Shown here one piece after another: positions 1 through 11,662 of a stretch of 64,000 nt of DNA; the first letter of the stretch is position 1, and the number at the start of each line of letters is the position of its first letter. The notes beneath the pieces were generated by a model. That model ran no database searches, was not told the DNA's origin, and saw only the letters and a list, made by a program, of their open reading frames with translations. A program made the position numbers and the translations under genes. This DNA comes from Tetragonia tetragonoides (Eukaryota; Streptophyta; Magnoliopsida; Caryophyllales; Aizoaceae): positions 16,713,000 through 16,776,999 of the forward strand of contig CM076145.1 in the NCBI GenBank assembly GCA_038025085.1, written 5' to 3'.

Positions 1-224
1 CCATCTGACTGATGTAAGTCTGTTTATAGGAAAACCAGTTATACGTCATAGCTTGATGATGCTGTAAGAAAAGTCATATTGATAAACTTTGGGATCTTTA
101 TTCAATTATTCATCTAACAAGCGAAACGTGGATATACTACACCTAAGTGTTCTCGTGTTTCTATATCATTAATGCAGATTTATTACCTGTGTGAATGACC
201 CTGTATATTTTTTCCTCAGTGTGT

Positions 225-485
225 CCTTTGGGCTTCTCTGACTCAAAACATGTAGTTAAGGATGCGATAAGTAACAAAACAGTATGCTACAGTGCCATGG
301 AACACTACATGAGTTACTTGTCAAACCAAAGTTGCACTACCAACTTGCAAGCTCTAAGGTCTGCTGCTGCACTTGGATTGGAGTTGCAAAGGGAAAATAC
401 AACCACAATCTCTGACGTGGAGTTCCTCAGGATGTCCTATACAGCTGAATTCCATGGGTTTTTGATATCTACAAAGCTCTGCTAG
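225..485 (+). pseudogene. Exon-like fragment, At1g61900-type GPI-anchored protein
   Basis: An open stretch follows a plausible 3' splice site (tttcctcag at about 216-224). Its translation begins CPLGFSDSKHVVKD and continues with SNKTVCYSAMEHYMSYLS and TNLQALRSAAALGLELQ. This spacing of Cys, the AMExYxSxL block and TNLQAL resembles my recollection of the plant uncharacterised GPI-anchored protein family At1g61900, a cell-surface protein of unknown function. Several expected cysteines are missing and the resemblance fades after about residue 70. No neighbouring exon is recognisable within the next kilobase. I therefore read it as a captured or decayed exon, possibly inside a larger DNA transposon. 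It could also be a real internal exon of a gene extending left of the window. Confidence 0.4.
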
Positions 486-1670
486 AGGCTTAAGGTAATT
501 TATTTTTCTGGAATATTTTTTTTTTTGAATGTATGTCTGCTTAAAGTCTGATACATCTCTGTAAATTGGGTGTGTTTTCTAATGAGAAATTTGTTTTATT
601 GTCCTGGAATCTTCTGTCACATTTGAAATTGCACATCTGCAGATTTTTTTTATTTGGTTATTAATAATAGATCAAGTTAATGTTTTCTGATTTTTGAAGA
701 TGCCCTGAACTTCTTTTTTTCCCTTGTACAAATAATGCTCTGAGTTATGCTCAGCCTGTAACTACCTGTTATTATGTCTAATCATGTGACTAGTACTATA
801 CAAGAACACTAATTTGCTGCATAGCTAGCTGTAACAGACTACAGCCTCTAAATACAAAACTAGTGGACGTGTGGCCTCGATTTTATGGTGATTTGATCTT
901 AATCTAAGGAAAAACTCGATTTATCCTCATTGAAATATAATGCATACACTTAGATTAGTTGTGGTTGGATATAACTGGAATTTCAAATGTTATGGTTGGT
1001 CAGAAGCAAGCTGAAGAAGAGGTTTTGAAGGCTCATAGTTTCAAATTTACACAACCTAAACTGTAGATAACGTTCAAAGAGTTTATGTTTAACTTTGATT
1101 TAACTAGTGAGGGATTGAATTGCAATCACTTGGATTATGTTTGGGGTTGTCTACTAAGTTATTTTGTTACTGGGAATGACTATTCTAAACAACCTATAGT
1201 ATGCTTCCTAATTTGAAAATGTGAATCTGAAAGGCTATTTTACTGTTATGTTTGGCTACTTACTGATTTTCGGAGCCCGTGCCTTATTACTACTATCCTA
1301 AGTTTTAGCATGCCTTTGAGATAGAAAGGCACTCAGACATGTAAGCTTATAGTTGGTAGATGGTTTATATGGTAAATTTTCGGATTATCTGAATTTCATA
1401 CTTGATTTGATGCTATTTAACTATGACTTTTCTTGCTACGAAGGGCTCCAATTCAGTGAAAAATAAGCAACTAAATGGTTATGCAAAAAAAAGTGTGAGA
1501 TTGACCTTTCTGTGCTTAGAATAATATAGATCCACTGTTCTCGGGAGTTGTGATCTATTTTTAATATTCTAAGCTCTGAACTGTTTTTATTGAGTACAAA
1601 TGGAAACCAGGTTGGTTACTAGCAGAACGAATAGAGTTTATTCCCATTTTCAAATTACTTGCTGCATTTA
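486..1670. other. AT-rich noncoding stretch
   Basis: No open frame of interest, terminal repeats or structural RNA is visible here. Base composition and T-rich tracts look like plant intron or intergenic DNA. It could be intron sequence of whatever gene supplied the exon-like fragment to its left. Confidence 0.5.
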
Positions 1671-2880
1671 TATTTGTGATTATTCAAGAATGTTGGAGAG
1701 TGTTGCTATCTGCAAATCTGTTTAAAGAACAAAACTGGGGGTTTCATTTTTCTGAAGGTCTAATCAGCAACCCAGGGAGCTGTTGTAAAGTCCCGAGGTT
1801 TGTTTTTTGTGCTGCTGCGCTTCTGCTACTGCGTTGTGCCATAGTTGTGAGGTCCGTTGGTTTTGTCAGCTATTTTTTGTTTAATGTTTTCATGTGCAGA
1901 CTTTGATTTTTCTTTCGTCTTTTCTTGTGGTTACACTGTCTTTCTAAAGAGGACAGCATTTCTACTTCATAAAGTTTCTATAGCTTTTCATGTAAGTGAC
2001 CGCATTCCTGCCTTGGATGCAGTGTCGTCTAGTTCCGTTTATGGAGAGGATTCAGTGATAATTTCTAACACGCGTATATACAGAAGCGCTGTCAATCCAT
2101 TTCCTCAGCTTCCTGTGCTTAATTTCTCCTTCTCTTTCGATCATCCTTTGATGGTTTATTTAGGTATATTTATGGAGATACTAAGCGATACCGATCCCCA
2201 AATCAACCCCAAATCAGGCTGGATAACCATCAGCATCAGTTGGAGTAGCAGGCAGCCTGATTTTCTAGTTCATTGTCTAATTTTGAGTGTTTCTTCTTTG
2301 CTTTTCTTAGTTTCACTGTAGCATAATGTTTTGGCTAGATTTATTTCACCTCATTTTGGTTTATTTCTGTTAGCTGTTGTGGTATTTTTGCTTTGTTTCA
2401 GATTCAACTTAGTGGTTGATTCTCAAAGCAAAGTAATTGCATGGTGTCAAATGCCTATGGTCGTCCCACACAAGAGCATGTGCTTGAGGTATTTCTTATT
2501 GCATTTTTTGTATGTTTTTTTGAATGAGAGGAATCGTTAAAAGCTTGAAAACAAAATGGAAAATTGTTCAACTGTTTTCCTCAGACTGATGAACATTCCA
2601 AAGCTCATGTGCCAGCATCTACCGACACGGTGTGCAAAAGAAACAAATCAGCAAGCTACAACTAGATACACCAGCAGTAAGTTGCAACAGAGCAACCAAC
2701 ATCAAACCAACAACAGAAGATAGCAACAGCAGCCTCATGGCATCAACAACAGCATCAACACCAAACCAGCAGCAGTAGCAGTGACCACACAACATTAACA
2801 GCAAACAGTAGCAGCGACATGGCAGGAGGAGCAACAACAAACATTAGAACTGACAACATTAGCAATATGACGGAGAAATG
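1671..2880 (+). other. Unassigned region with CAA/CAG-rich tail
   Basis: Several overlapping short frames lie here; the longest (1857-2321) has no family I recognise. From about 2640 to 2850 the plus strand is rich in CAA, CAG and CAC triplets and would encode a Gln/Asn/Thr-rich segment if translated, but stops interrupt every frame. This could be a decayed exon of a Q-rich transcription or chromatin protein, or simple low-complexity DNA. No function is assigned. Confidence 0.3.
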
Positions 2881-3110
2881 AAAATTTTAGAATGTTAATA
2901 TGCAACGACAGTTGAGTTGACGAATAAGTTTGAGACTAGTGGACTCAAGTAGTATAGTGTAGTGTATGAAAATATATTCTTTGTATAACACTAGCGTGAA
3001 TTGTTGTAGTTTTGTATGCCATTTTATGAATGACCATTAATTGTCATTTTAACTATAACGGTGAAACATATTAATATACTATGATATTTGAGTATAATTG
3101 GTGACATTAT

Positions 3111-3531
3111 CACTCGTGTTCAAAAAAATTACACGCTTAAGTTTTTACCACGCTTTTCAGTGCGGTATGTATTTTCCCGCTCAATTATTTTACCATGCTT
3201 TTAGCGTAGAAAATAAATTCCCGCCTTCTGAAAAATTGAAAATAACAACAAAATTGGTACGAGTAAAAGTGTGGGGAAAGCAACAATTATGCGCGAAAAT
3301 AAGTGTGTATAAGTTGTGACCCTAAAAAGCGTGGACAAAATATTATGACCCGCGCAATTAACCGTGGAAAAGTTGTGACACTTCAAAGCGTAGCAAATAT
3401 AAAGCGTGGTTAATTATCCACATTGATTTTAGTCACACTTTTTCAAAGCGTGGTAAAAATATTTTTCCACACTTTTTAGTGTGGTAAACCCCCGCTTTTT
3501 AATGTGATTAAATAGCATTTTTGTTGTAGTG
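3111..3531 (-). mobile_element. CACTA transposon terminus with subterminal repeats
   Basis: The right edge reads ...tttttgttgtagtg, which on the minus strand starts CACTACAACAAAAA, a typical CACTA (En/Spm) terminal motif. The 400 bases next to it hold many copies of CCACGCTTT or its complement AAGCGTGG in both orientations, the expected subterminal repeat array. The left limit is uncertain: cact at 3111 lies just outside the repeat array but is a poor match to the right end, and the 3-bp flanks (tat and aat) do not agree. The real element may extend further left. The right end cuts an exon of the antisense retroelement gene that follows. Confidence 0.6.
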
Positions 3532-4142
3532 AATCCCAAAACCTCTCCAATAACCCCCTGGCAATGATCCTAGAATCCCCCGAGTGACAAGCAGGGATAA
3601 CAGTCAAGAAATGGTCCAAACCCGAACCCAGTACCAAGTTCCTAGCCCCCACTGAAAAGGTCTCCACCATCATAGCCAAATAGGACGTAGCCCCATGAGC
3701 CTGCAACAAGACACCAACACCCTAGCCAACAAACAAATTTTCCTCAACACCCCATATACTACAAATACAGCTAAAATAATTCCACACAAATTTTATGCAG
3801 CTGACCACCAACCCAGTACAAGTCCCAAATTGTTCGTGTGTTGAAGCACTAACAGTTCCAGTTTTCAGTTCAAATATACTGAACAGGAAAAAAAAGGGGG
3901 AAAATCAGAAAACATACCATCTCCAAGTTAGACAGATGACTCTGCCTATCCGGTAGTAGAACACTGCCGTTCCAAACCCCAGCCGGGCGCCAGCCCAGCC
4001 GCATGTAAGAATTCTGGTACAGCCGAGCTCCATCTGCGTGACTAGTCGGAGGTGCTCTAGTAGAAGGTAACCCGGTGCGGAAAAGGCTCCGGCCATACTC
4101 CTCCTCACTCATAGGACGTTTTCCCTTATCCACGGGAGTCAT
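3532..4142 (-). pseudogene. Antisense spliced ORF of the left retroelement, cut by CACTA
   Basis: On the minus strand an ATG at 4142 opens a 75-codon exon (MTPVDKGKRPMSEEEYG...) ending at 3918 before a GTATGT donor. A 217-base intron ends in cttgttgcag, and exon 2 starts at 3700 in the same phase (AHGATSYLAMMVETF...). Exon 2 stays open until the CACTA terminus breaks it at 3531. The joined frame, consistent phase and good splice signals argue for a genuine spliced gene antisense to the retroelement. I do not recognise the protein; it is basic and proline-containing at its start. The plus-strand frames over the same bases are shadows. Confidence 0.5.
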
Positions 4143-4814
4143 GAGAACACAATGAAGCTTTCTCTCTCTACAAGTGGAAAAATAAAAGTTTCAGATTCGC
4201 AAAGAACAAGCACCCATTCAACAATGCAACCCAAAATTCAGCAACTAGGCGGAAAAATAAGCAAGTTCAAGACAAAAATCGAAGAAATCGGTCAAGAATG
4301 GACTTACCTCAAGCAAAGTGGAGCACTCAACAATGGAGGAAGCTCTCGACAATGGCTTTCGACCATGAAGAGGAAGAAGGCACGCGAAAAAAAAGAAGTG
4401 CCGAAGCGCTTTTCACTCGGCTCAGAGCCGCTAGCGGCCTTCAGCAAAGGCCCAGCGCCGCTAGTGGCGCTGGCCTAGGCCGCTAGTGGCCCTGCAGGCT
4501 TGCACACGCGGGCCAACTTGCTATCCCACCACCCCTTTTTCCACTCCAAACTTCGTTACTTCAGTTCGTTTGCGGCGAATAATAGTACCAAGCACGGGAG
4601 CAAAGTACTCCGGCCCACAAATTCAAATTCGACAGTTGGCCCATTTTACGGTACCAACTATTTTCAGGTAAAACTAACCCGTTTATTTTTGCAGGTCCCA
4701 GATACTGAAACTCGGATCTACACTACGACAACCCTTACCGCCCAGAGTGCCACAATTATTTTTAAAGCACGAAAATTCTATCGGCCTTACAGCTCAGTAT
4801 TACAAACTTCGGGC

Positions 4815-5130
4815 CAGTCAATGATCGCTTAAGCTATTGCGGTTAAACTGTCCTTCTGCGAAATTACAAATTTTGGGGTCAGTCAATGGTCGCTTAAGCT
4901 ATTGCGGTTAAACTGTCCCTCTGCGAGGTTACAAATTTTTGGGTCAGTCAATGGTCGCTTAAGCTATTGTTGTTAAATTGTCCCTCTACGAGGTTACTTA
5001 TTATGTGTCAGTCAATGATTGCTTAAGCTATTGCGGTTATACTGTCCATTATTTTTATTTTTTTATATGTGTTTCAGTCAATGATTGCTTAAGCTATTGC
5101 ATTTAAACTGTTCATATGTCCTAACCATTT
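4815..5130 (+). repeat. Five-copy 65-bp tandem repeat
   Basis: The motif cagtcaatgRtYgcttaagc begins at 4815, 4880, 4945, 5009 and 5075, giving periods of 65, 65, 64 and 66 bases. Each unit continues with tattgYggttaaactgtcc and a variable tail. Later copies diverge most in the tail. The array lies between the antisense ORF and the polypurine tract, in the 3' untranslated region of the Tat-like element, where tandem repeats that seed satellite DNA are known to arise in plants. Confidence 0.9.
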
Positions 5131-5516
5131 TTGCAGCTGTCATTTTAATCGAGCTGTCTCGTTGACATTTTCGTTTCAGGGACGGAATCTCGACATCCGC
5201 CGAGCGGTGTTTAGTCACTGTTTGTCGAAGCACTCCCCGTTGATCATTCTCAAAGTATTACTAACCTTTTCATTCACTCTGAATACAGGTCCCCAACAGA
5301 CGTTTAGATCATCTACAAGCGGTGTTCTATCCTGCTACCATAACCTCTATTTTCTCTTATGTTCACAGAGATGAAATCTTAGCGCGCTACGAGCATGTCC
5401 AGACTCAGGTTTGTCTTCATATGCATACATACTGTACACTCTCACACACGTGCACATCAGCATCCTGCATGTCGCCTTCGGAATACTTTGATCTTCGCTT
5501 TTACTCAAGCTCGATC

Positions 5517-5530
5517 AAAGTGGGGGCTTC
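5517..5530 (+). other. Polypurine tract of the left retroelement
   Basis: The sequence aaagtgggggcttc stands directly before the LTR start TGTAGATGCC. A G-rich purine run at this position primes plus-strand DNA synthesis in LTR retrotransposons, which supports the LTR start at 5531 and the plus orientation of the element. Confidence 0.6.
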
Positions 5531-6790
5531 TGTAGATGCCAAAAAAAGCGTCTTCAGATTTCTCCGCAAAAGCCCGATGATGAAAGGAGTAATTTATAAA
5601 CTTGAACTGCTATTTTTGCTTTAATAGTTAAGATAAGGTCTCAGGTTTTTCCTCCAAACAATCCTTCATTCCATTTCATTCAAAAGCCCCATTCAAGAGC
5701 TTTCCAACGACTCGTCTCATGCCTCTTTCCGACTCCCGGTCGCCAAGTTGTGGTTTAGGGGTAAAACCGTCTTTTACCGTTCAAGGGTAAAACGGTATTT
5801 TCACATTTTTCGGAATATTTAAATTCCTCCGGAAAATAAAAACGGACTGGATGATATCATTATGACGACATCCAGCTGGCTCCTGACAGCCGTCAGCGGC
5901 CTGACCCTACTTCTGGTCCGACTCTTTTTTCGGCCCAAATCCAAATTTCGGCTCCTTTTCAGCCGTCCAACCCTACTTCCTGCGCTTATAAATATGACCC
6001 TCCACCCTCAGTTCAAAACAGACAGTCTACAGTTGACAACCTCTATTCTCAGTAGTATTGACTCTGAGCTTCCCCCTCTTTCTTCCAAACTTGAGATCTT
6101 GCTTTTTACTATTTTTGTCAAATATAGCCTACAGTTCAGGTACAAATTCCTGAGGGCTCAAATTAAATTAACTGCCTAACTATTTATTTTCTAGTAGTCG
6201 TAATGTAGATATCATGCTAGAATAGCGTTTTATTGCTTCCTATATATTGTCTGTAAAATCGTTGTGCTGCTCAACTTGTCAAACCGAATGCATGTGTGAA
6301 TAAGGGTTAATAGTAAATGTTGTGATGCTTGTGATGAACCAATTAATAGTCTATGTCTAGGTTGTTAACCCGATTTTGCATGGGAATTATGTCTTCAAAT
6401 TATTAAGCAAACTTGAGTTAGTAGAGGTCGTCATGAACGGGCAAGTTGGGTGCCTAACACCTTCCCACCTCGTACCTTCGCCCCCGAACCTATTATTTTT
6501 GGGTAATCATATGTTGTACATGAGCGGGAGTCTTTCTAAAAACATGATTAGTTCACTTTTCGCGCTAATGGGTTGTCCCTTCGGTTTGTCCCTTCGATAA
6601 AACGTTGATAGCAGATTAGTGACCTCTTTCATGGTTTTTATTCAATTAATGTCTTTACAAAATTCTTTCTAACTCGATGGTCCCTTGAACATATCTAAAC
6701 CCCCAACTTACAAATTTTCTATAAGGACGCACTCCGTGGAAACCAATACTCATGTAAAAAAGGATTGGATGAAAATCCCGGGTCCTTACA
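5531..6790 (+). repeat. 3' LTR of the left retroelement
   Basis: It begins TGTAGATGCC and ends GGTCCTTACA, a 4-bp inverted TGTA...TACA boundary. It is preceded by a polypurine tract and followed at once by open Tat-type RT sequence, which fixes the right edge. Inside are a TATA box (TATAAATA at 5987-5994) and, in the 3' third, a segment reading gggtgcctaacaccttccc, a string I associate with many plant Tat/Ogre LTRs. The partner 5' LTR is not in the window, so the length (1260 bases) is inferred from one copy. Confidence 0.6.
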
Positions 6791-9154
6791 ACATGCAACC
6801 GCCTAAGTGTCTCAATGATGTACAACGTTTAACAGGCTGCGCTGCAGCTCTCAGCCGTTTTATCTCACGATCGGCTGATCGATGTGCTTCATTCTTCAAA
6901 GCCATCAAAAATAGGGAAAAGTTTGAATGGTCGGTAGAAGCCTAGACCGACTTCGAAAAACTGAAAGCATACCTCGCCAAAGCACCCAAAATGGTGAGCC
7001 CTGAAATCGGGGAAAAGATTTTTATCTACTTGGCAGTTTCAGATCGGGTAGTATCCATCGCCCTAGTGTGTGAGCGCGATAAAATACAACACCCAGTCTA
7101 CTTCGTGAGCCATGTCCTACTCGACGCGGAAACACGTTATCTTGATATTGAAAAATTTGCTTTAAACAGCTGAGACCTTATTTCTGTTCCCACGAAATTA
7201 CCGTGCTCACAGACCAGCCACTTAAAGCAGTCTTGAAGAGTCCAAAATGAGCAGGCTGATTGAAGCCGTGGGCCACAGAACTGGGGTAATTCTTCATAGA
7301 GTTCGAGCCTTGAAGAGCCATCAAAGAACATGCACTAGCAGATTTTGCAGTGGAAATGGCCTCGATTAACGACCAGCCATTACTATGGTCACCACAATGG
7401 GAGTTAGCTGTGGATGGATCTTCCTGCCGCAACGGGAGCGAGGCAGGATTGGTCCTCAAAAACTCCGAGGGAGGGGGGGTATTCGAGTATGCACTCCCAT
7501 TTGAACTCCCGGCCTCCAATAATGAAGTAGAATATGAGGCCCTACTAGCTGGCTTGCAGATGGCCAGGATGGAAGGGCACAGAGAGTAGTAGTCACCATG
7601 GACTCCCAATTAGTCGTATCCCAGATCACAGGGGATTACGAAACAAGGGAAGAGTCGATGAAGGCATACCTTCAAAAATCAAAGGATGAAATCTCTAGGT
7701 TCGAGGAATTCTCGATTAAACATGTGTTGAGATTAGAAAATCAACAGGCAGACGCCTTGGCCAAACTGGCTAGCTCGGCCATCAACGGACTTCCAAGATC
7801 GATCTTCTGGGAAGTCCTTTTAAAGAAAAAAGCATCACGAAACTTCAAGAAGTGAACCTACTCGACAGGTCGGAAACATGGATGGATCCCATAATCAACT
7901 ACCTCAAAGACGGGGTCCTACCGGGGGATGAAAAGGAAAAGGGGCGAGTGAAGAAACGAGCAAAGTGGTTCGTTCTGGTCGACGGCGTATTCTACAAACA
8001 AGCCTTCAATCAACCATTGCTTCGATGTGTAACGCCCACTGAAGGAGCGGATATTCTGGATGACCTGCATAGTAGCATGTGTGGGTCGCACATTGCAGGA
8101 AGAGCGTTGGCACGAAAAGCTCTTCGGACAGGGTACTTTTGGCCGACCATAAGATCCGTCGCACTAAGTCTGGTAACCCACTGTAGAAAATGCCAGATAC
8201 AGTCGATGGTACAGCAACAACCGGCGATGAACCTGTCCCCTATACTGGAACCACTCCTCTTTCACCTTTGGGGAATGGACATACTGGGGCCTTTCCCCGA
8301 GGCACCAGGATAATTCAAGTTCCTAGTGGTCGCCATCGATTACTTTACAAAGTGGATCAAGGCAAAAGCCCTACGCCATATTGAGGAACAAGACGTCAGG
8401 AAGTTTATTTGGGAGAATGTAATCACCCGCTTTGGTGTCCCAAGAGGGATTATATTCGATAGCGGACCTCAATTCGACAACCCAGGATTGAAAACATATC
8501 TGTCAAATCTAGGGGTCAAAGCCCGATTCACAGCTGTGGCCAGACCTCAGTCAAACGGCCAAGCGGCAGCCACCAACAAAATAATCCTCAATGGGTTGAA
8601 GCGTAAGCTGGATGCGGCTAAAGGAAGATGGGAAGAAAGACTGTATGAAGTCATAAGGTCAATAAGAACCACGACCAAGAATGCTACTGGGGAAACTCCC
8701 TTCAGATTAGTCTATGGATCAGAGGCCGTCCTACCGATCGAACTTGTTACTCCATCTCCTCGAGTGATCTCGTACGACCCTGAAGAAAACGATAGGCAGT
8801 TAAGGTTTAACCTCGACTTACGGCCTGAGACAAGAGGAGATACCCTCCTACGAATGAAAATAGCAAAAAATCAATTGATACGACAATTCAATAGGAGGGT
8901 GAAGGGCAAGCACATGGTAGCAGGTGACCTAGTACTACGAAAGACTGAGAGTATGAGTAAACAAGCTGAGGAGGGTACTATGAAAGACTGAGAGTACGAC
9001 CAGAGACTGAGATTACAAACTGACTGCCAACTGGGAAGGGCCATACAAAATTACTGGGGTCATTCGACCAGGGACGTACCGATTGGAAAATATGAATGGT
9101 GCCCCGCTACCACGAGCATGGAACCTCAACAACCTGAGGAAATTCCACATCTAA
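6791..9154 (+). pseudogene. pol: Decayed pol: RT end, two RNase H domains, integrase
   Basis: Translation begins MQPPKCLNDVQRLTGC...LSRFISRSADRC, the RT thumb region, then the Ty3 RNase H-like stretch (YFVSHVLLDAETRYLDIEKFAL). A second RNase H follows (AVDGSSCRNGSEAG, NNEVEYEALLAGL, frame change near 7588, then MDSQLVVSQITGDYE and LENQQADALAKLAS). Integrase has a zinc-finger region ending HCRKCQ, the core start WGMDILGP, an in-frame TAA at 8311, AIDYFTKW and FDSGPQFD. The usual GQAEATN motif reads GQAAATN, so the third acidic residue of the DDE triad is lost. The C-terminal segment NWEGPYKITGVIRPGTYRL lies in another frame and ends at 9152-9154. A TAG near 6943 also breaks RT. It would have copied and inserted the element; it cannot do so now. 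Confidence 0.85.
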
Positions 9155-10144
9155 CAAGGGTTGACCGATTAACCCCCAAAAATCGGGCAGAAATGGGTTG
9201 GCAAATCCCAGCAAAAATCGACCACAGGGTTCACAAATCCCTTCAAAAATTGTCTATCCTTTTTTCAGGGTTCACAAATCCCTTCAAAAGTTGTCTATCC
9301 TTTTTTCAGGTTCACAAATCCCTACAAAAATTGTCTACTGAATCAAAGGGTTTTTTGCAATCCCATCAAAATTGTCCAAGTTGTAAAGGGTTAGGCGATC
9401 CCTGCAAAGATCGGCCTCTGTAAAGGGTGAGGACCCTGACAATACCTTTATCAATGACAAACGGGTGGGAACCCTACAACATCTTCTGTCAAATATTATG
9501 TCCATGCGATTATTAATTATTTGATCACTAAAGGAAATTAATTAACCAATGAGCTTGGGGGCATACGTATATGCATTTTGACTTCTCAACAAGCTCGTAG
9601 GTCAATTAATTCAACAACACTCGATGGACAGATACGTAATAGGGGGCAAAAGATCTAATGTGTTGACGACCCTATTCTAAACTATTACGCATCTAACCAT
9701 CGAATATCGGGCTAAACAGGTCCAACGACCTAAACGCCTTACATCGGGCTTAAAACGATCCAACGATCTTAAAGCCTTACTTTGTCCGCTCGACCTAAAC
9801 CTAATTGCGGCCAAAATAGGTCGATACACCTAGACTTTACACGAGCTTTATGTCTCGTGCGCAAAATACTACGACTGAGGAACAAAAGCCTCAGAACTTA
9901 CGGACAAGCACATCAGGCCAAACGCCTAAGGCGCCTACAAAATCGGGCTAAATGGGTCCAAACGACCCAAATGCCTAGTCGGGCCAAAAAAGCTTTGCAC
10001 ACTTACAAAAATAAAGGATCGAGTGGCCAAGTCAAGACCCGTGCAAAAAATATACGATTTATACAGTTCAATACATTCGCAAGAAACAAAAAAAGGTTAG
10101 CAAAAGGTCGATTTCATTCACTGAATCGATATTTACATGCCTCA
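9155..10144. repeat. Post-pol spacer with short tandem repeats
   Basis: Three copies of a 40-41-base unit beginning ttcacaaatcc lie at 9230, 9271 and 9311, with weaker flanking copies. A second degenerate set built on atcgggctaaa and tccaacga occurs at 9706, 9743 and 9942; the first two are 37 bases apart. No supported ORF is present on either strand. This is the same structural position as the 65-bp array in the left element. Confidence 0.65.
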
Positions 10145-10857
10145 TCAGGCCAAAAGTTTACAGGCCTCAACGGACCACAAAAAAAATAAAAAATAAATAA
10201 AAAAATAAAAAAATTGCATGACAAGACTGGAAAAGACCCCATCAAGGGGCAGCTCTAGAGCGAGCTGACTACCAGGAGCTTCAAGCTGTCGACCACCCTC
10301 TTCAAGACGATGGACATGCTCCTGGAAGAGAGAATGCTGACCACTGGCCCTAATGAGGGCAGCCTTGTGAATGACCATATCCTTCTGGATAACTTCCACC
10401 CGAGCAGTTTCGCTCGCAATCTCCTGTTTGATGGCCGCCACGTTTGACTCCGCCATCTTCAGCTCGATGGCCAACTCTTGTAAGTTGTGGTCGACCACCG
10501 CCAGCTTCTCCCAAGCTGTGGCGAAACAAGCCCGGTGATGCTTCCGATCATACAGTGCATTGGCCGCCCGAACTTCAAGGATTTTGGGGTCAGCAGGGAC
10601 ATCAGCAGGCAGGGGGGGAGATAGCCTTCCCTCCTCCTAGAAAATCTAAGGGCGTCAAGAGAAACGCAGTAGGAGCATCCACAACGCTCCTCGTTTGGGC
10701 GCCGCTCCAGGGGCACATGGGCAACCGTCGACCCACTGGGCCCAGCAGGAGGCTCGACCTTAGGAGTAACTAAAACCCCGCCCATCGTTATAGATAGACG
10801 AGTGGTGGATCTACCCCGGGAATGGAGTTTACGACTTTTGAAAGGTGGTGAAGACAT
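10145..10857 (-). pseudogene. Antisense ORF A of Tat element, coiled-coil protein remnant
   Basis: An ATG at 10857 starts a minus-strand frame (MSSPPFKSRKLHSRG...) that stays open to 10459. An overlapping minus frame (10145-10498) encodes a heptad-rich stretch (NLQELAIELKMAESNVAAIKQEI...) followed by a hydrophobic tail. The two are probably one coding region split by a frameshift. Its TATA box lies about 120 bases upstream. No enzyme motif is visible. Start and coiled-coil style resemble the neighbouring antisense ORFs, so it may be a diverged duplicate. Confidence 0.45.
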
Positions 10858-10908
10858 GTCGAGGCGACTATGAGGCTGCTTTGAGAGCTTATATGGAGCT
10901 TAGAAAAT

Positions 10909-10984
10909 GTAGAGAGAGAAAGTGAAAACGAGAAGTGATTGGGAAAATGACGGAATTTCCAGGCAACCTTGGGGGGTATTTATA
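10909..10984 (-). promoter_or_regulatory. Putative promoter of antisense ORF A
   Basis: The minus strand reads TATAAATA at 10984-10977. About 50 bases downstream is CACTTTCTCTCTCTA (plus-strand positions 10910-10924), a pyrimidine patch of the kind found near plant transcription starts. The identical 15-base string occurs at the matching place before antisense ORF B. Confidence 0.5.
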
Positions 10985-11662
10985 ATTCCCCCAAAGAAAA
11001 CGAACCGTCACCTCCAACAGGTGTATGGAAGAGGAAGAGCCTCAATATCAAGCTGACACGTGTAAAACCCCGAGGGGGTAGGGTAGGTTCTCCCAACCGT
11101 CACATCAATCAGGAGTAATTTTGGCGAAAAAGAACAACCGACATTTTGAAAAACGCTAGACTATACATCTCCCAGGATAAAGTAAAAGCTCGACTCCTCA
11201 AACAGCTGCACCTCGAGTGTGGGGGCAGAGTATACTTACCTTAACACATTTTACACTCGAGGTACTACGAGCAAACAAGTATCGATAGTCATACGATTGA
11301 AATAAAAAAGTCAGACAAATATTTGAAATTTGAAGCTTGACAAAATCGAGATGTTCAGTTCAACAACCTTTGATTAATCACAGAAAAAGATTACACAAGA
11401 TCCAAGATTGAGGCTACACAGTTCAAGTTCATCGACAAAATTCCTAGTCGGCATGCAAGCTCGACAAAGCCAAAAGATCTACCTACGAAAATGCCAAGAT
11501 CCGACCCCCCTATTCGCTCCCAAGGAAGAGGAGAAGAAGGTCAGGGAGGAAATTGCCAAGTAAACTACCTACGAAAGCAGTAAAAAGGTCGACTCCCCGA
11601 CCTACTCCCAAGGAAGAGGAGAAGAAGGAGGTCAGGGAGGAAATAGCCGCCCCTAAACAAAG

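Larger units (their letters stand above)
3532..6790 (+). mobile_element. 3' portion of a Tat-like LTR retrotransposon
   Basis: This block holds, in order, an antisense spliced ORF (3532-4142), an intergenic stretch, a 65-bp tandem repeat array (4815-5130), a polypurine tract ending at 5530 and a 3' LTR (5531-6790). Antisense ORFs and a repeat-rich 3' region upstream of the LTR are known features of the Tat/Ogre lineage of plant Ty3 elements. Gag and pol are absent, being beyond the CACTA junction on the left. The LTR abuts, without a gap, the interrupted RT of the next element, so this element probably inserted into that one. The expected 5-bp duplication (acatg at 6791-6795) cannot be checked because the 5' LTR is not in the window. 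Confidence 0.6.

Noticed and set aside
4152..4832. Plus-strand frames upstream of the 65-bp array
   Set aside because: No family likeness, overlapping each other in different frames, and located in the leader of the antisense ORF.
9782..10189. Basic 135-codon plus-strand frame after pol
   Set aside because: It lies in the repeat-rich spacer and its basic content comes from the cgggctaaa repeats; no domain seen.
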